A stretch of 57,884 bases of DNA from positions 1 through 57,884 of the forward strand of contig JAFGEL010000106.1 of assembly GCA_016931615.1 (NCBI GenBank), in the 5' to 3' direction. Positions 33,885-42,033 of this stretch are shown here, in pieces. Numbering within the stretch: position 1 is the stretch's first letter; every line of letters begins with the position of its first letter. Below the pieces are notes generated by a model that had not been told where the DNA came from, did not search any database, and saw only the letters and a program-made list of their open reading frames with translations. The translations under genes were made by a program, and so were the position numbers. This DNA is from Desulfuromonadales bacterium (GTDB lineage: Bacteria; Desulfobacterota; Desulfuromonadia; Desulfuromonadales; Geopsychrobacteraceae).

Positions 33885-34939
33885 AGTCCGGCATATTCCA
33901 AAAAAGTGACCGGCGGCTTGAAAACCACCTGCTGCGCCAACAACTGATTGATTTCGTCGGGACCGTAGTATTTTGCCTCCAGAGCCCGACCATGTTCCAT
34001 CCAGAACCCGAATTGAGGGATGACCGTGTTGTGGCGGATGGTGTGGTCGATTGTCAGGCCGGCCAGCACAAAGATATTGCTGTCTCTGCCGTCAAAGCCA
34101 TCGGTGATAAACGATGCAATGCGATGAAACTGGCGCCAGGTATTGATATTACACAGGCGGCGGTGGGGAAAAGCGGACGACACAACTTCCGGCAGAAAAT
34201 CAAACAACGAAACTTCCAGCATGGTCTTCGGTTCATGACTGTCCACATCCAGTTTTTTTCTGAAAGTGAACAGTTCAGTTCCCAGCAGTTCGCCGATCGG
34301 CTGCGGCTGATCCGTCAGATCCTGAATAAAAGCTTGGCATGGCATGATAAGTTCGGGATGCAAGCGATAGATTTTCCCCAGAGTTCCTTCCTTCAACGCA
34401 GCCCCATCCACCAGTCGTTCAAGCTTTAAAACGATCCTGGCCGTCGGTCCCGCCGGTTTATCAAAAAGATATTTATAGGGAACCTCTATATTGATCTGGC
34501 GATCGTCACGAAATACCTTGATCAGCTGTGTGGCTCGACGATAAACCCGCAGATATTCGTCAAGCACCCTCCCCAACATTCCACAGCAGGGCACCCGTTG
34601 ACCGCTGACCCGTTGGATATAGCCGAACCCTGAAGCCTCTTCAGCCCCGATATGACTGCCGCCGAGAATAACCAGATCCTTGCCGTGGTGTGCCGCAGTG
34701 GCCAGACGGGTGGGATCAAGCAGAGCGCCAACCCGACCCAGGTTGAATGTGGGGCAGTTGTAAAGATATCCGAAAAGAGCTTTTTTTATCGATTGACTTT
34801 CGTCTGAACATTGCCAGATGGCGGGAAGAGTGCCGCTGAAACCGGCCTTATCCGTGAGGCTGCGCATGCGACCGTAGAGTTCCATCAAGTCCATGGGGGG
34901 CTGGTCAAGCAATATTTCAGCAGGGGGGGAAATCGGCAT
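33881..34939 (-). CDS. LCIB-like beta-class carbonic anhydrase
   Basis: 352 residues from ATG 34939 behind AGGAG. I read it as a relative of the limiting-CO2-inducible protein B/C (LCIB_C_CA) family. It keeps a Cys-x-Asp dyad (C44, D46 in WQCSDES), a histidine in VILGGSHIGAEEASG (H96) and a later cysteine pair (C118, C119 in RVPCCGMLG), in the order of the LCIB zinc site. LCIB-type enzymes interconvert CO2 and bicarbonate. The context (classical beta-carbonic anhydrase and BicA-like SulP immediately upstream on the same strand, 58-base gap) supports the reading. Identification rests on motif order, not alignment. Confidence 0.6.
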   Translation of the reverse strand: MPISPPAEILLDQPPMDLMELYGRMRSLTDKAGFSGTLPAIWQCSDESQSIKKALFGYLYNCPTFNLGRVGALLDPTRLATAAHHGKDLVILGGSHIGAEEASGFGYIQRVSGQRVPCCGMLGRVLDEYLRVYRRATQLIKVFRDDRQINIEVPYKYLFDKPAGPTARIVLKLERLVDGAALKEGTLGKIYRLHPELIMPCQAFIQDLTDQPQPIGELLGTELFTFRKKLDVDSHEPKTMLEVSLFDFLPEVVSSAFPHRRLCNINTWRQFHRIASFITDGFDGRDSNIFVLAGLTIDHTIRHNTVIPQFGFWMEHGRALEAKYYGPDEINQLLAQQVVFKPPVTFLEYAGL

Positions 34940-34997
34940 GGTTTACTCCTGCTCACCTGAAAAAATAGCGCGGTGTATGCGATAAAAACCCTGTGCT

Positions 34998-35678
34998 TTA
35001 TTTGGGGGCAATCTCCTGAGCATTCAGCAGATTGGGAGAATAACGTTCAACCAGCACCTCAAATGTGCCGGTCAGCTGATTGTAATATTTCAACTGTCCG
35101 GTGCTGATGTTGTAGTACCAGCCGTGCAAACTCAACTGCCCTTTAGAGGCTCTTTCCCTGACCCAGGGAAAGCTCATAAGATTTTTCAGTGAAACTAAAA
35201 TTGCTTCTTTTTCACAGGCCCGGGCCAGCTTTTCAGGAGCAGCGTCCGGCATTTCCTCCATCACTTTATCGCGGGCGGAGGCGGCAATATTGACCCACTT
35301 ACCGATAAACTCTCCCTCTTCCTTACCCTGAACGGATTGTATCAATGCCCCGATGCCGCCACACTGGGAATGCCCGAGAACAATGATATCGGATACTTCA
35401 AGATAACAGACCGCATATTCGATTGATGAACTGACCCCGTGATAGTCATTATCTTTTTTGTACGGCGGAACCAGGTTGGCGATATTGCGCAGGATAAAAA
35501 GGTCACCGGGGGCACAATCCGTCAGCAATGCCGGATCAACGCGTGAATCACAGCAACCGATCAACAAGGCCTGAGGCTTCTGGCCGGCAAGCAGGCTGGT
35601 CGCCAACTCCGAATTTTGACCGAAGTGCTGTTGCTGAAAGTTTTCGATTCCGGAAATGAATTTCGTCACATCCGCCAT
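34998..35678 (-). CDS. Beta-carbonic anhydrase
   Basis: 226 residues from ATG 35678, chosen for the GGAGGT site; a longer frame upstream lacks one. Zinc ligands are C42 (in CCDSR, with the Asp-Arg dyad D44/R46), H103 and C106 (GHSQCGG). It belongs to the common bacterial clade of about 210-230 residues, cytoplasmic, hydrating CO2 to bicarbonate. It lies 95 bases downstream of the SulP gene and upstream of the LCIB-like gene in one operon, a pairing widely seen with SulP-type bicarbonate transporters. Confidence 0.93.
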   Translation of the reverse strand: MADVTKFISGIENFQQQHFGQNSELATSLLAGQKPQALLIGCCDSRVDPALLTDCAPGDLFILRNIANLVPPYKKDNDYHGVSSSIEYAVCYLEVSDIIVLGHSQCGGIGALIQSVQGKEEGEFIGKWVNIAASARDKVMEEMPDAAPEKLARACEKEAILVSLKNLMSFPWVRERASKGQLSLHGWYYNISTGQLKYYNQLTGTFEVLVERYSPNLLNAQEIAPK

Positions 35679-35773
35679 ATGAAATGACCTCCGATGAATT
35701 TCAACTTTTGATCTTAACATAAAACTCATCAAAGAGAATGCGACAATTTTTTATCTTTAATAAAAATTATTCT

Positions 35774-37399
35774 TTATCCAAAACGCTGCTCGCAAATATG
35801 CTCACGGGCATGTTCTATAGCCAGATCATATGAACAGTAGATGTGTTCTTCCGGCAGGATTGATGAAGCCCCCAGTTCAAGTAATTTCGTGCGGATCTCT
35901 TCATTGACAACAATGAAAGGAACAATCCCGTTGGCTTTCAACTTCAGGATAATTTCACCCAGTGCAAAAAAGGCCGAAAGGTCGATAAATGGAACCTTAA
36001 GCCCGTTAAAAACAACGATCCTAGTCCCCAGCATGGCTCCGACCTGACCAACCAGCCTGGAGGTCGAACCGAAGAAGAATGGTCCGTCGATATTGACCAC
36101 CCGAATCAGAAAGTTCTGTTTGCCGTTCAGCTGTTCACAGCCGGCAACAGCACCGATGGAGATCTCATCATCCGAGACAGATGATGCAAACTGACTGGTG
36201 ATGCGTACGGTCAATAGCACGGATGCCAGGACAACACCGACACCAACAGCCATGATCAGGTCAACAAAAACGGTTAGAATGAGGACCGTGAGCATGATGG
36301 CCAGATCATGCTTCGGCGCTTTTTTGATGATCTTGAGGAATCGATAATCGACGATATCCAAACCGACCTTAATCAGAATTGCCGCCAAAACCGCCAACGG
36401 AATAATTGCGGCATACCGCCCCAGACCGAGCAGAATCGCCAGCAGAATCAATGCGTGCAGAACACCTGAAAGCCTGGTTCTCCCGCCGGACTTAACGTTA
36501 ACCACGGTGCGCATCGTTGCTCCGGCACCGGGAATTCCGCCGACAAAAGAAGTCAAAGCGTTCCCCAGGCCCTGACCAATTAACTCCCGGTTGGAGTTGT
36601 GTTCCGTTTTGGTAATGGAATCAGCGACCAGTGAAGTCAACAGACTGTCAATGGAGCCAAGAACCGCAAGGCTGAGAGCCGACGAAACAATCAGCGCAAT
36701 CTCATTTGGACTGAATTCAGGCCAGACGATACTCGGCAACCCTGTGGGAATTTCCCCGATCGTGGCAACATTCAAACCCAGAATACGGGTCACAACCGTC
36801 ACCAGAATCAAAGCCAGCAGTGGTGGGGGAACAACTCTGGCCAGCTTCTTCGGGGTCAGAAAAACAATCAGCAATGCCATGAGGCTGACATAAACAGCAT
36901 CAAGCTGAATTTCAGCGAAGATTCTGGTAAGCCCTTTAACTGCAAGAAGTGGTGAACTGAGGCCCTCGAGACCCATCAAAGGGTTGATCTGAAGGAGAAT
37001 GATGATAATTCCGATACCACTCATGAAGCCCGAAATGACCGGATAGGGAACAAATTTCACTAATTTTCCGACCTTCAGTACCCCGAACAGAATTTGAAAC
37101 AGGCCGGTCAACAGCACTGCCGCCATCAGCAAAGAAACATTCCCATGAAACGCGACCAGAGTTGAAGCTGCAACGATAGTCATCGGTCCCGTCGGTCCGG
37201 AAATCTGAACCCTTGTTCCCCCCGCCAATGCAGCCACCAGCCCGAGGACAATAGCGCCGTAAATCCCAGCCTGAGCACCGACGCCACTGGCAACACCAAA
37301 AGCAAGCGCAAGCGGCAGAGCGATAACACTGGCAGTCACCCCACCAAAGACATCACCCATCAGATCTTTGTATGACAATTGCTTCATCATTGAATCCAT
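35774..37399 (-). CDS. SulP-family anion transporter, BicA-like, with STAS domain
   Basis: 541 residues: about fourteen membrane helices followed by a STAS domain (from about residue 420, with NIDGPFFFGSTSRL and VPFIDLSAFFALGEI). The TM3 region ISGPTGPMTIV is the BicA-type variant. Genetic coupling to a carbonic anhydrase points to bicarbonate rather than sulfate; substrate is therefore inferred. The upstream regulator ends 31 bases before it on the same strand. Confidence 0.87.
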   Translation of the reverse strand: MDSMMKQLSYKDLMGDVFGGVTASVIALPLALAFGVASGVGAQAGIYGAIVLGLVAALAGGTRVQISGPTGPMTIVAASTLVAFHGNVSLLMAAVLLTGLFQILFGVLKVGKLVKFVPYPVISGFMSGIGIIIILLQINPLMGLEGLSSPLLAVKGLTRIFAEIQLDAVYVSLMALLIVFLTPKKLARVVPPPLLALILVTVVTRILGLNVATIGEIPTGLPSIVWPEFSPNEIALIVSSALSLAVLGSIDSLLTSLVADSITKTEHNSNRELIGQGLGNALTSFVGGIPGAGATMRTVVNVKSGGRTRLSGVLHALILLAILLGLGRYAAIIPLAVLAAILIKVGLDIVDYRFLKIIKKAPKHDLAIMLTVLILTVFVDLIMAVGVGVVLASVLLTVRITSQFASSVSDDEISIGAVAGCEQLNGKQNFLIRVVNIDGPFFFGSTSRLVGQVGAMLGTRIVVFNGLKVPFIDLSAFFALGEIILKLKANGIVPFIVVNEEIRTKLLELGASSILPEEHIYCSYDLAIEHAREHICEQRFG

Positions 37400-37430
37400 T
37401 TCGTAGTCATCTCGTTAACCAAACATGGCC

Positions 37431-38105
37431 TTACGCCAATAATTTCTCTTCAAAAGCCCTCAATCGGGAGATCAATTCTCGCCGTGTGGGATGCTGTTTA
37501 AGCATGTTGATAAAGGTTTTTTCCATCAACAATCTGATGAGTTTCGTTTTGATAATCATCTGCTCGGTTTTGTTTGCGGCCAAAAGTACGAAAACCACTT
37601 CCGCATCAACGCGGTCAATTGCTTTGAAATCAAGTGGTCGTTCAAGAAAAGCGATCACCAGCGTGGTAGCGGACATCTCCCATGAACCATCTTTTTCAGG
37701 GGCCATCAAAGACACCCCCTGCAGTGATGAAGAGATAATCGATTCATTGTAAAGAATCTGTTTTTTAATACTGGTTGCCTGCCCTTGGTCGTTCAGACCG
37801 ACCATACCCAGAATTTCGTCAAGCAGCTCATCGCGATTATCTCCATGCGCCCGGTATATAATCAAACCATTGTCCAGGACCTCAGCGAGACTGATACGAT
37901 TATTGATGGGAACGGCAGTGCCCCCCAACTGCTGAGAAACGGCAATCCATTTCTCTATTTTTTCACTGTTAAAACGCCATTGTCCGCTGATCTTTATGGC
38001 AAAAGGTATGGTTCCTGCGTTGATCATGCGGTAAACGGTTTTTTCTGAAACCGCCAAACGCTCCGCTAATTCACGCACACTTAAAAAAGTCTTGTCCATT
38101 AACAT
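37431..38105 (-). CDS. Regulator: excisionase/MerR-type HTH plus degenerate PTS EIIA-like domain
   Basis: About 224 residues from ATG 38105 (ATG 38099 also possible; neither has a strong ribosome-binding site). The N-terminal HTH_17 domain is clear: FLSVRELAERLAVSEKTVYRMINAGTIPF, then WRFNSEKIEKWI. The rest resembles a PTS EIIA type 2 domain (SLAEVLDNGLIIYRA, LYNESIISSSLQGVSLMAPEKDG). However, the phospho-acceptor context, normally GIAIPHAR, reads GVSLMAP with no histidine, so it probably cannot be phosphorylated and may bind a ligand instead. Its place at the head of the SulP-carbonic anhydrase operon suggests it controls that operon. Repeats upstream may be its operator. Confidence 0.75.
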   Translation of the reverse strand: MLMDKTFLSVRELAERLAVSEKTVYRMINAGTIPFAIKISGQWRFNSEKIEKWIAVSQQLGGTAVPINNRISLAEVLDNGLIIYRAHGDNRDELLDEILGMVGLNDQGQATSIKKQILYNESIISSSLQGVSLMAPEKDGSWEMSATTLVIAFLERPLDFKAIDRVDAEVVFVLLAANKTEQMIIKTKLIRLLMEKTFINMLKQHPTRRELISRLRAFEEKLLA

Positions 38106-38106
38106 A

Positions 38107-38131
38107 GTCCATTTTTGTCCAAAGATGTCCA
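38107..38131 (-). promoter_or_regulatory. Three phased TGGAC direct repeats, candidate operator
   Basis: On the minus strand TGGAC occurs three times at exactly 10-base intervals (complements of GTCCA at 38107, 38117 and 38127), directly upstream of the regulator start; a fourth TGGAC lies just inside the gene. One copy per helical turn on one DNA face is typical of sites bound cooperatively by excisionase-like HTH proteins such as BldC. Confidence 0.5.
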
Positions 38132-38270
38132 CTTTGAACCTTGATGCTCCGACTGTCAATCCCATAATTGCGGGTGTCGGATTCGTGAACTTATTTGTGA
38201 TCTAAATAGCTCATGAAGCTCTTTTCTGCTATTCTCTCTTTTTCATTTATCCACCCAAAAGAGGTTTGAT

Positions 38271-39350
38271 ATGTCGAGTCAGTTTGGCCGTTTTTTCAGG
38301 GTCAGTACTTTTGGTGAATCACATTGTGCGGGAGTCGGTGTTGTTGTCGATGGAGTTCCGTCACTCCTGGCTTTAGCGGAAGAAGATGTGCAGAGACAAC
38401 TGGATCGGCGCAGACCGGGTGGCAACAAGCTCGGTACCGAACGTAACGAAGCCGATCAGGTCAAAATTCTTTCCGGAACGGAGAACGGGCTGACCCTGGG
38501 GACCCCCATCGGTATGCTGGTCAACAACAAGGATCAGCGCCCCGGCGACTATGATTCCATGGACCGAATCCCCCGGCCCTCACATGCCGATTACACCTAC
38601 AGGATGAAGTACGGCATCCATGCCTCAAGCGGTGGAGGACGTTCCAGTGCCCGGGAGACCATTGGCCGGGTTGCCGCGGGTGCCATCGCGGAAAAATTTC
38701 TGCTTGAACATTACGGCATTGAGATTGTCGCCTGGGTCAGTGCCGTCGGCCCCCACCATGCCACTGAGGTTGACATGCAGTCGATCAGACGCGAAGACAT
38801 CGACGCCAACGACATCCGCTGCCCAGATCTATCAGCAGCCGAAAAAATGACTGCAGAAATTGTCGCCGCCCGCGAGGCCAAAGACTCGGTCGGTGGCGTG
38901 GTCAGCTGCGTCTGCCGCAATCTTCCCGTCGGTCTGGGAGAACCGGTTTTCGACCGGCTGGAAGCCAAGCTGGCCCATGCCATGCTTTCTTTACCGGCGA
39001 CCAAAGGGTTTGAAATCGGTTCAGGCTTCGCCGGCACTCAGATGCGCGGTTCGGCTCACAACGATCCTTTTGTTCAGAAAGGCGAGAGGCTCGGAACCAG
39101 AACCAACTTCAGCGGCGGCGTTCAGGGCGGGATCTCCAATGGTGAAGCGGTCTATTTCCGGGTCGCTTTCAAACCTCCGGCCACCATCGGCCAGGCCCAG
39201 CAGACCGCCGATTATTCCGGACAAGAGACCATCCTGGAAGCGAAGGGACGCCATGACCCCTGTGTGGTGCCGCGCGCCGTCCCCATCGTCGAAACCATGA
39301 CAGCCCTGATCCTGGCCGATCTGGCCCTGATTCAGAAGATGCGGACTTAA
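38271..39350 (+). CDS. aroC: Chorismate synthase
   Basis: 359 residues. Makes chorismate from EPSP using reduced FMN, the last step of the shikimate pathway. Family blocks are clear: the N-terminal GESHC ([17 protein letters not shown]), [15 protein letters not shown], the glycine-rich [20 protein letters not shown] and [14 protein letters not shown] near the C-terminus. ATG 38271 follows AGAGG. Divergent from the carbon-cluster regulator, apparently monocistronic. Confidence 0.98.
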   Translation: MSSQFGRFFRVSTFGESHCAGVGVVVDGVPSLLALAEEDVQRQLDRRRPGGNKLGTERNEADQVKILSGTENGLTLGTPIGMLVNNKDQRPGDYDSMDRIPRPSHADYTYRMKYGIHASSGGGRSSARETIGRVAAGAIAEKFLLEHYGIEIVAWVSAVGPHHATEVDMQSIRREDIDANDIRCPDLSAAEKMTAEIVAAREAKDSVGGVVSCVCRNLPVGLGEPVFDRLEAKLAHAMLSLPATKGFEIGSGFAGTQMRGSAHNDPFVQKGERLGTRTNFSGGVQGGISNGEAVYFRVAFKPPATIGQAQQTADYSGQETILEAKGRHDPCVVPRAVPIVETMTALILADLALIQKMRT

Positions 39351-39360
39351 TGAACTAAGT

Positions 39361-39567
39361 CTTGGCCACCAAGAGACGAAGACTCCAAGAAAAACCTCTT
39401 AACAGGGAGACGCTAATAAGCGGAGATTGCGGAGAAAAGCTTAAAGGCTTTTGTTGATGTTAAAAACATAGAGCGCATTTGGGGTTCTCTCCGTCTTTAC
39501 TCCTCTGCTTCTCTGCGTTAGATGTTGGCTTTTTGACTTTCTTGGCGCGATCGGTGTCTTGGTGGCG
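39361..39567. repeat. Intergenic imperfect long inverted repeat
   Basis: The whole aroC-ylqF gap is one imperfect hairpin. The outer arms begin CCACCAAGAGACGAAG (39366 onward) and end TCTTGGTGG (39557-39565), with CCAAGAAAAACC paired roughly to GGCTTTTTGACTTTCTTGG. Inner arms carry 'cggagattgcggagaaa' against 'tctgcttctctgcg'. Such 'accaagacacgaag/cgcagagaagcagag' palindromes are dispersed in intergenic positions of many environmental bacterial genomes and behave like MITE or REP-type repeats. There is no ORF in it. Confidence 0.65.
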
Positions 39568-39603
39568 GTTCAACGCTTCTGGGCTTTTTGAAAGAGTAGT
39601 GAC

Positions 39604-40488
39604 ATGATTATTGATTGGTACCCCGGGCACATGAAAAAGGCCCGGGCGCAGATTGTCGAAATCCTGCCGAAAATTGACCTGGTCATTGAGGTGCTTGATG
39701 CACGGTTGCCGAAAAGCAGTGCCAATCCGCTTCTGGCCCGGCTGAGGCAGAATAAACCCTGCATCAAGGTTTTGAACAAACAGGATCTGGCTGATCCAAC
39801 CGTCACCAAGGCCTGGATTCAGCAGTTTGAACAGGAGCAGGGGGTCAAAGCCTTGCCCCTTGAAGCGCGGAATCGCCGGGAGGTCGGCCTGCTACCAAAG
39901 CTCTGCCGTAAAATTCTCAAGGCCAGAGTCGCGGCGAAGAAGCCGTTGCGCGTTCTGATCGTCGGCATCCCTAACGTGGGAAAATCGACCCTGATCAACA
40001 CCCTGGCCGGGAGAAAAATCGCCCGGGTCGGTGACAAACCCGCCATCACCACCTGTCCTCAGCAGATCGACTTGCGCAACGGGATCCTTCTCTCCGACAC
40101 CCCCGGGTTGCTCTGGCCGGTGCTGGACGATCTGCCCGGAGCCTGTCGCCTGGCGGCCAGCGGGGCCATCGGTGACAATGCCTTTGACACCACCGAAGTC
40201 GGCCTGACAACCGCTTCATACCTGGCAGAACGCTACCCGGCATTATTGATGCAACGTTATAACCTTGACGAGATCCCGAACAAGCAAATTGCTATCGTCG
40301 AGGAGATCGGCCGCAAACGTGGCTGCCTGATCAGCGGCGGCGAAATCGACCTGCACCGCGCTGCGGAATTGCTGCTGCGCGAGCTGCGCGCCGGAAAGCT
40401 CGGCCGGATCAGCCTTGAACGTGCACAGGAAACTGAAAGCGCCTTTGACAGAGGAGTCGAAACAGATGAAACCAACTCAGAATTATAG
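39604..40488 (+). CDS. ylqF: Ribosome biogenesis GTPase YlqF/RbgA
   Basis: 294 residues. Circularly permuted GTPase: G4 (NKQD, 58-61) comes first, then G1 (GIPNVGKST, 121-129) and G3 (DTPG, 165-168). The N-terminus MIIDWYPGHMKKARA is diagnostic. RbgA drives a late step of 50S assembly. Its 3' end overlaps the RRM gene by 23 nt. The RNA-binding neighbour suggests a shared role in RNA or ribosome metabolism, but that is context only. Confidence 0.94.
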   Translation: MIIDWYPGHMKKARAQIVEILPKIDLVIEVLDARLPKSSANPLLARLRQNKPCIKVLNKQDLADPTVTKAWIQQFEQEQGVKALPLEARNRREVGLLPKLCRKILKARVAAKKPLRVLIVGIPNVGKSTLINTLAGRKIARVGDKPAITTCPQQIDLRNGILLSDTPGLLWPVLDDLPGACRLAASGAIGDNAFDTTEVGLTTASYLAERYPALLMQRYNLDEIPNKQIAIVEEIGRKRGCLISGGEIDLHRAAELLLRELRAGKLGRISLERAQETESAFDRGVETDETNSEL

Positions 40489-40813
40489 AGACCTGTATGT
40501 CACCGACATCTCTTTTGAAGCGACAGAACAGGAACTGCGCCAGCTGTTCAGCCTCTGCGGCAGCGTTAAATCGCTCCAGCTGGTCAAAGACGCCCACGAC
40601 AACTTCAAAGGCATGGCCTACGTCCGCATGGGCAGTGAAAAGGAAACCCGGGAAGCCCTGAACATGCTTGACGGCACCCTCATCCAAAACCGCTGCATCA
40701 AGGTTGAGTTGTCACGCTCAAAAGAAGAACGGGCGGCCGCGGCGGTTGAGGAGGTACAGGAACAGAAAACCCGCCGGCGCCGGACACCGAAAGGGCGGAA
40801 GAAAACGGGCTGA
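40466..40813 (+). CDS. RRM-type RNA-binding protein
   Basis: 115 residues from ATG 40466, chosen because GAGGAG precedes it and an upstream in-frame start lies deep in ylqF. One RNA recognition motif spans about residues 8-85 with RNP2 (LYVTDI) and RNP1 (KGMAYVRM), followed by a basic tail (KTRRRRTPKGRKK). Bacterial proteins of this kind resemble cyanobacterial cold-inducible Rbp proteins. Ends inside a terminator stem. Confidence 0.9.
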   Translation: MKPTQNYRDLYVTDISFEATEQELRQLFSLCGSVKSLQLVKDAHDNFKGMAYVRMGSEKETREALNMLDGTLIQNRCIKVELSRSKEERAAAAVEEVQEQKTRRRRTPKGRKKTG

Positions 40814-40841
40814 CTTTTTTTGAAGAACAACCCGTTTTTTT
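40802..40841 (+). terminator. Intrinsic terminator after the RRM gene
   Basis: AAAACGGG (40802-40809) pairs with CCCGTTTT (40831-40838), followed by TTT. The stop codon lies within the 21-nt loop. It faces the convergent msrA gene, ending 40844. Confidence 0.75.
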
Positions 40842-40843
40842 AA

Positions 40844-41464
40844 TCACTCCTGCTTCCCCCAGTATTTCTCCTTGAATTCCTTACGTCCGGAACCGCTGGT
40901 ATAAAACCAGTAGCGCATGGGATTTTTTGCGTAGTAGTCCTGATGATAATCCTCGGCGGGATAGAAGGGTCCGGCCTTGGTGATTTCCGTAACGATCGGT
41001 TTGTTGAAGGGGCCACTCTCGGCCAGCCTCTTCTTTGACTGCTCGGCAATCACCCGCTGCTCTTCGTTGAGATAAAAGATCCCGCTGCGGTACTGACTGC
41101 CACGATCGACAAACTGGCCGCCGGCGTCGGTCGGATCCATGTTCATCCAGAAAACCTCCAGAAGCTCAGCATAGCTGATGGTCTGTGGGTCAAAATGAAC
41201 CTCAACCGCTTCGGTGTGGCCGGTGCCACCGGCAGAGACTTCCTTGTAAGTTGGATTGACTTTATTTCCCCCGGTATAACCGGAAATCACTTCGTCGACA
41301 CCATCCAGTTGCTCCAGGGCCGATTCCACGCACCAGAAACAGCCTCCGGCGAGAATCGCCCGTCCGGTCACCGCAGAACCGGTATTTTCAGAGTCATTCC
41401 CGGCAGCGAAAACAATTCCCGTCAAACAGGCCAGCCCGGCGATCACCACGATGAGTTTTTTCAT
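40844..41464 (-). CDS. msrA: Exported peptide-methionine (S)-S-oxide reductase
   Basis: 206 residues from ATG 41464 behind AGGTGACC. A signal peptide (MKKLIVVIAGLACLTGIVFA) is followed by the MsrA catalytic motif GGCFWC with the nucleophile C42, then GYTGG, YKEVSAGGTGHTEAVEV, MDPTDAGGQFVDRGSQYRS and FYPAEDYHQDYY. The signal peptide places it in the periplasm or anchored there. Eleven bases after msrB and last in the apparent operon of a two-component system, a candidate selenoprotein and msrB. Electron donor unknown. Confidence 0.95.
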   Translation of the reverse strand: MKKLIVVIAGLACLTGIVFAAGNDSENTGSAVTGRAILAGGCFWCVESALEQLDGVDEVISGYTGGNKVNPTYKEVSAGGTGHTEAVEVHFDPQTISYAELLEVFWMNMDPTDAGGQFVDRGSQYRSGIFYLNEEQRVIAEQSKKRLAESGPFNKPIVTEITKAGPFYPAEDYHQDYYAKNPMRYWFYTSGSGRKEFKEKYWGKQE

Positions 41465-41475
41465 ACGGTCACCTG

Positions 41476-42033
41476 TCACTTTTTGAGTTCGTGGAATTGC
41501 AGTGAAATTGAATTGATGCAATGCCGCCGTCCGGTTGGTGGTGGACCATCATCGAAAACATGTCCGAGGTGAGAATCGCAACGGCTGCAGATCAGTTCAT
41601 TGCGGATCATGAAAAAGCTCCGATCGACCCGAGTAGACACATTTTCCGGAGCCACAGCCTGATAGAAACTCGGCCAGCCGGTACCGGAATCGAATTTGTG
41701 ATCGGACAGGTAGAGATCGGTACCGCAAGCCGCACAGCGGTAAACGCCATGCTTTTTATTATCCCACAAGGCTCCGGTAAAGGCCCGCTCAGTCCCTTCT
41801 TCCCGCAGCACATGGTACTGTTCCGGGGTCAACAACTTTTTCCACTCCGGCTCCGACCTGACCATCTTATCGACCAGAATATAGTCCCCTTTTTCAACCG
41901 AATAGAGTTTTATTTTTTCCGCAGTCATCATCTTGTCATCCATTTTATTATTCTGTTGTGCAAATCCGTTGGTCACCAGCCAGAATATACTCGTGTGTGA
42001 AGCCATCAGCACCAGCGCCTGTCGTCTGTTCAT
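41476..42033 (-). CDS. msrB: Exported peptide-methionine (R)-S-oxide reductase
   Basis: 185 residues from ATG 42033, overlapping the stop of the selenoprotein candidate as ATGA. The N-terminus MNRRQALVLMASHTS has twin arginines, so export may be by Tat or Sec. Zinc ligands are C100/C103 (CAAC) and C149/C152 (CSRC); the catalytic cysteine is C172 in RRHCINSISL. SGTGWPSF and HLGHVFDDGPPPTG are standard MsrB blocks. Works on the R diastereomer, complementing MsrA immediately downstream. Confidence 0.95.
   Translation of the reverse strand: MNRRQALVLMASHTSIFWLVTNGFAQQNNKMDDKMMTAEKIKLYSVEKGDYILVDKMVRSEPEWKKLLTPEQYHVLREEGTERAFTGALWDNKKHGVYRCAACGTDLYLSDHKFDSGTGWPSFYQAVAPENVSTRVDRSFFMIRNELICSRCDSHLGHVFDDGPPPTGRRHCINSISLQFHELKK

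Noticed and set aside
37431-38105. Functional PTS EIIA phosphotransfer protein
   Set aside because: The active-site histidine of the family is not present in the expected motif.
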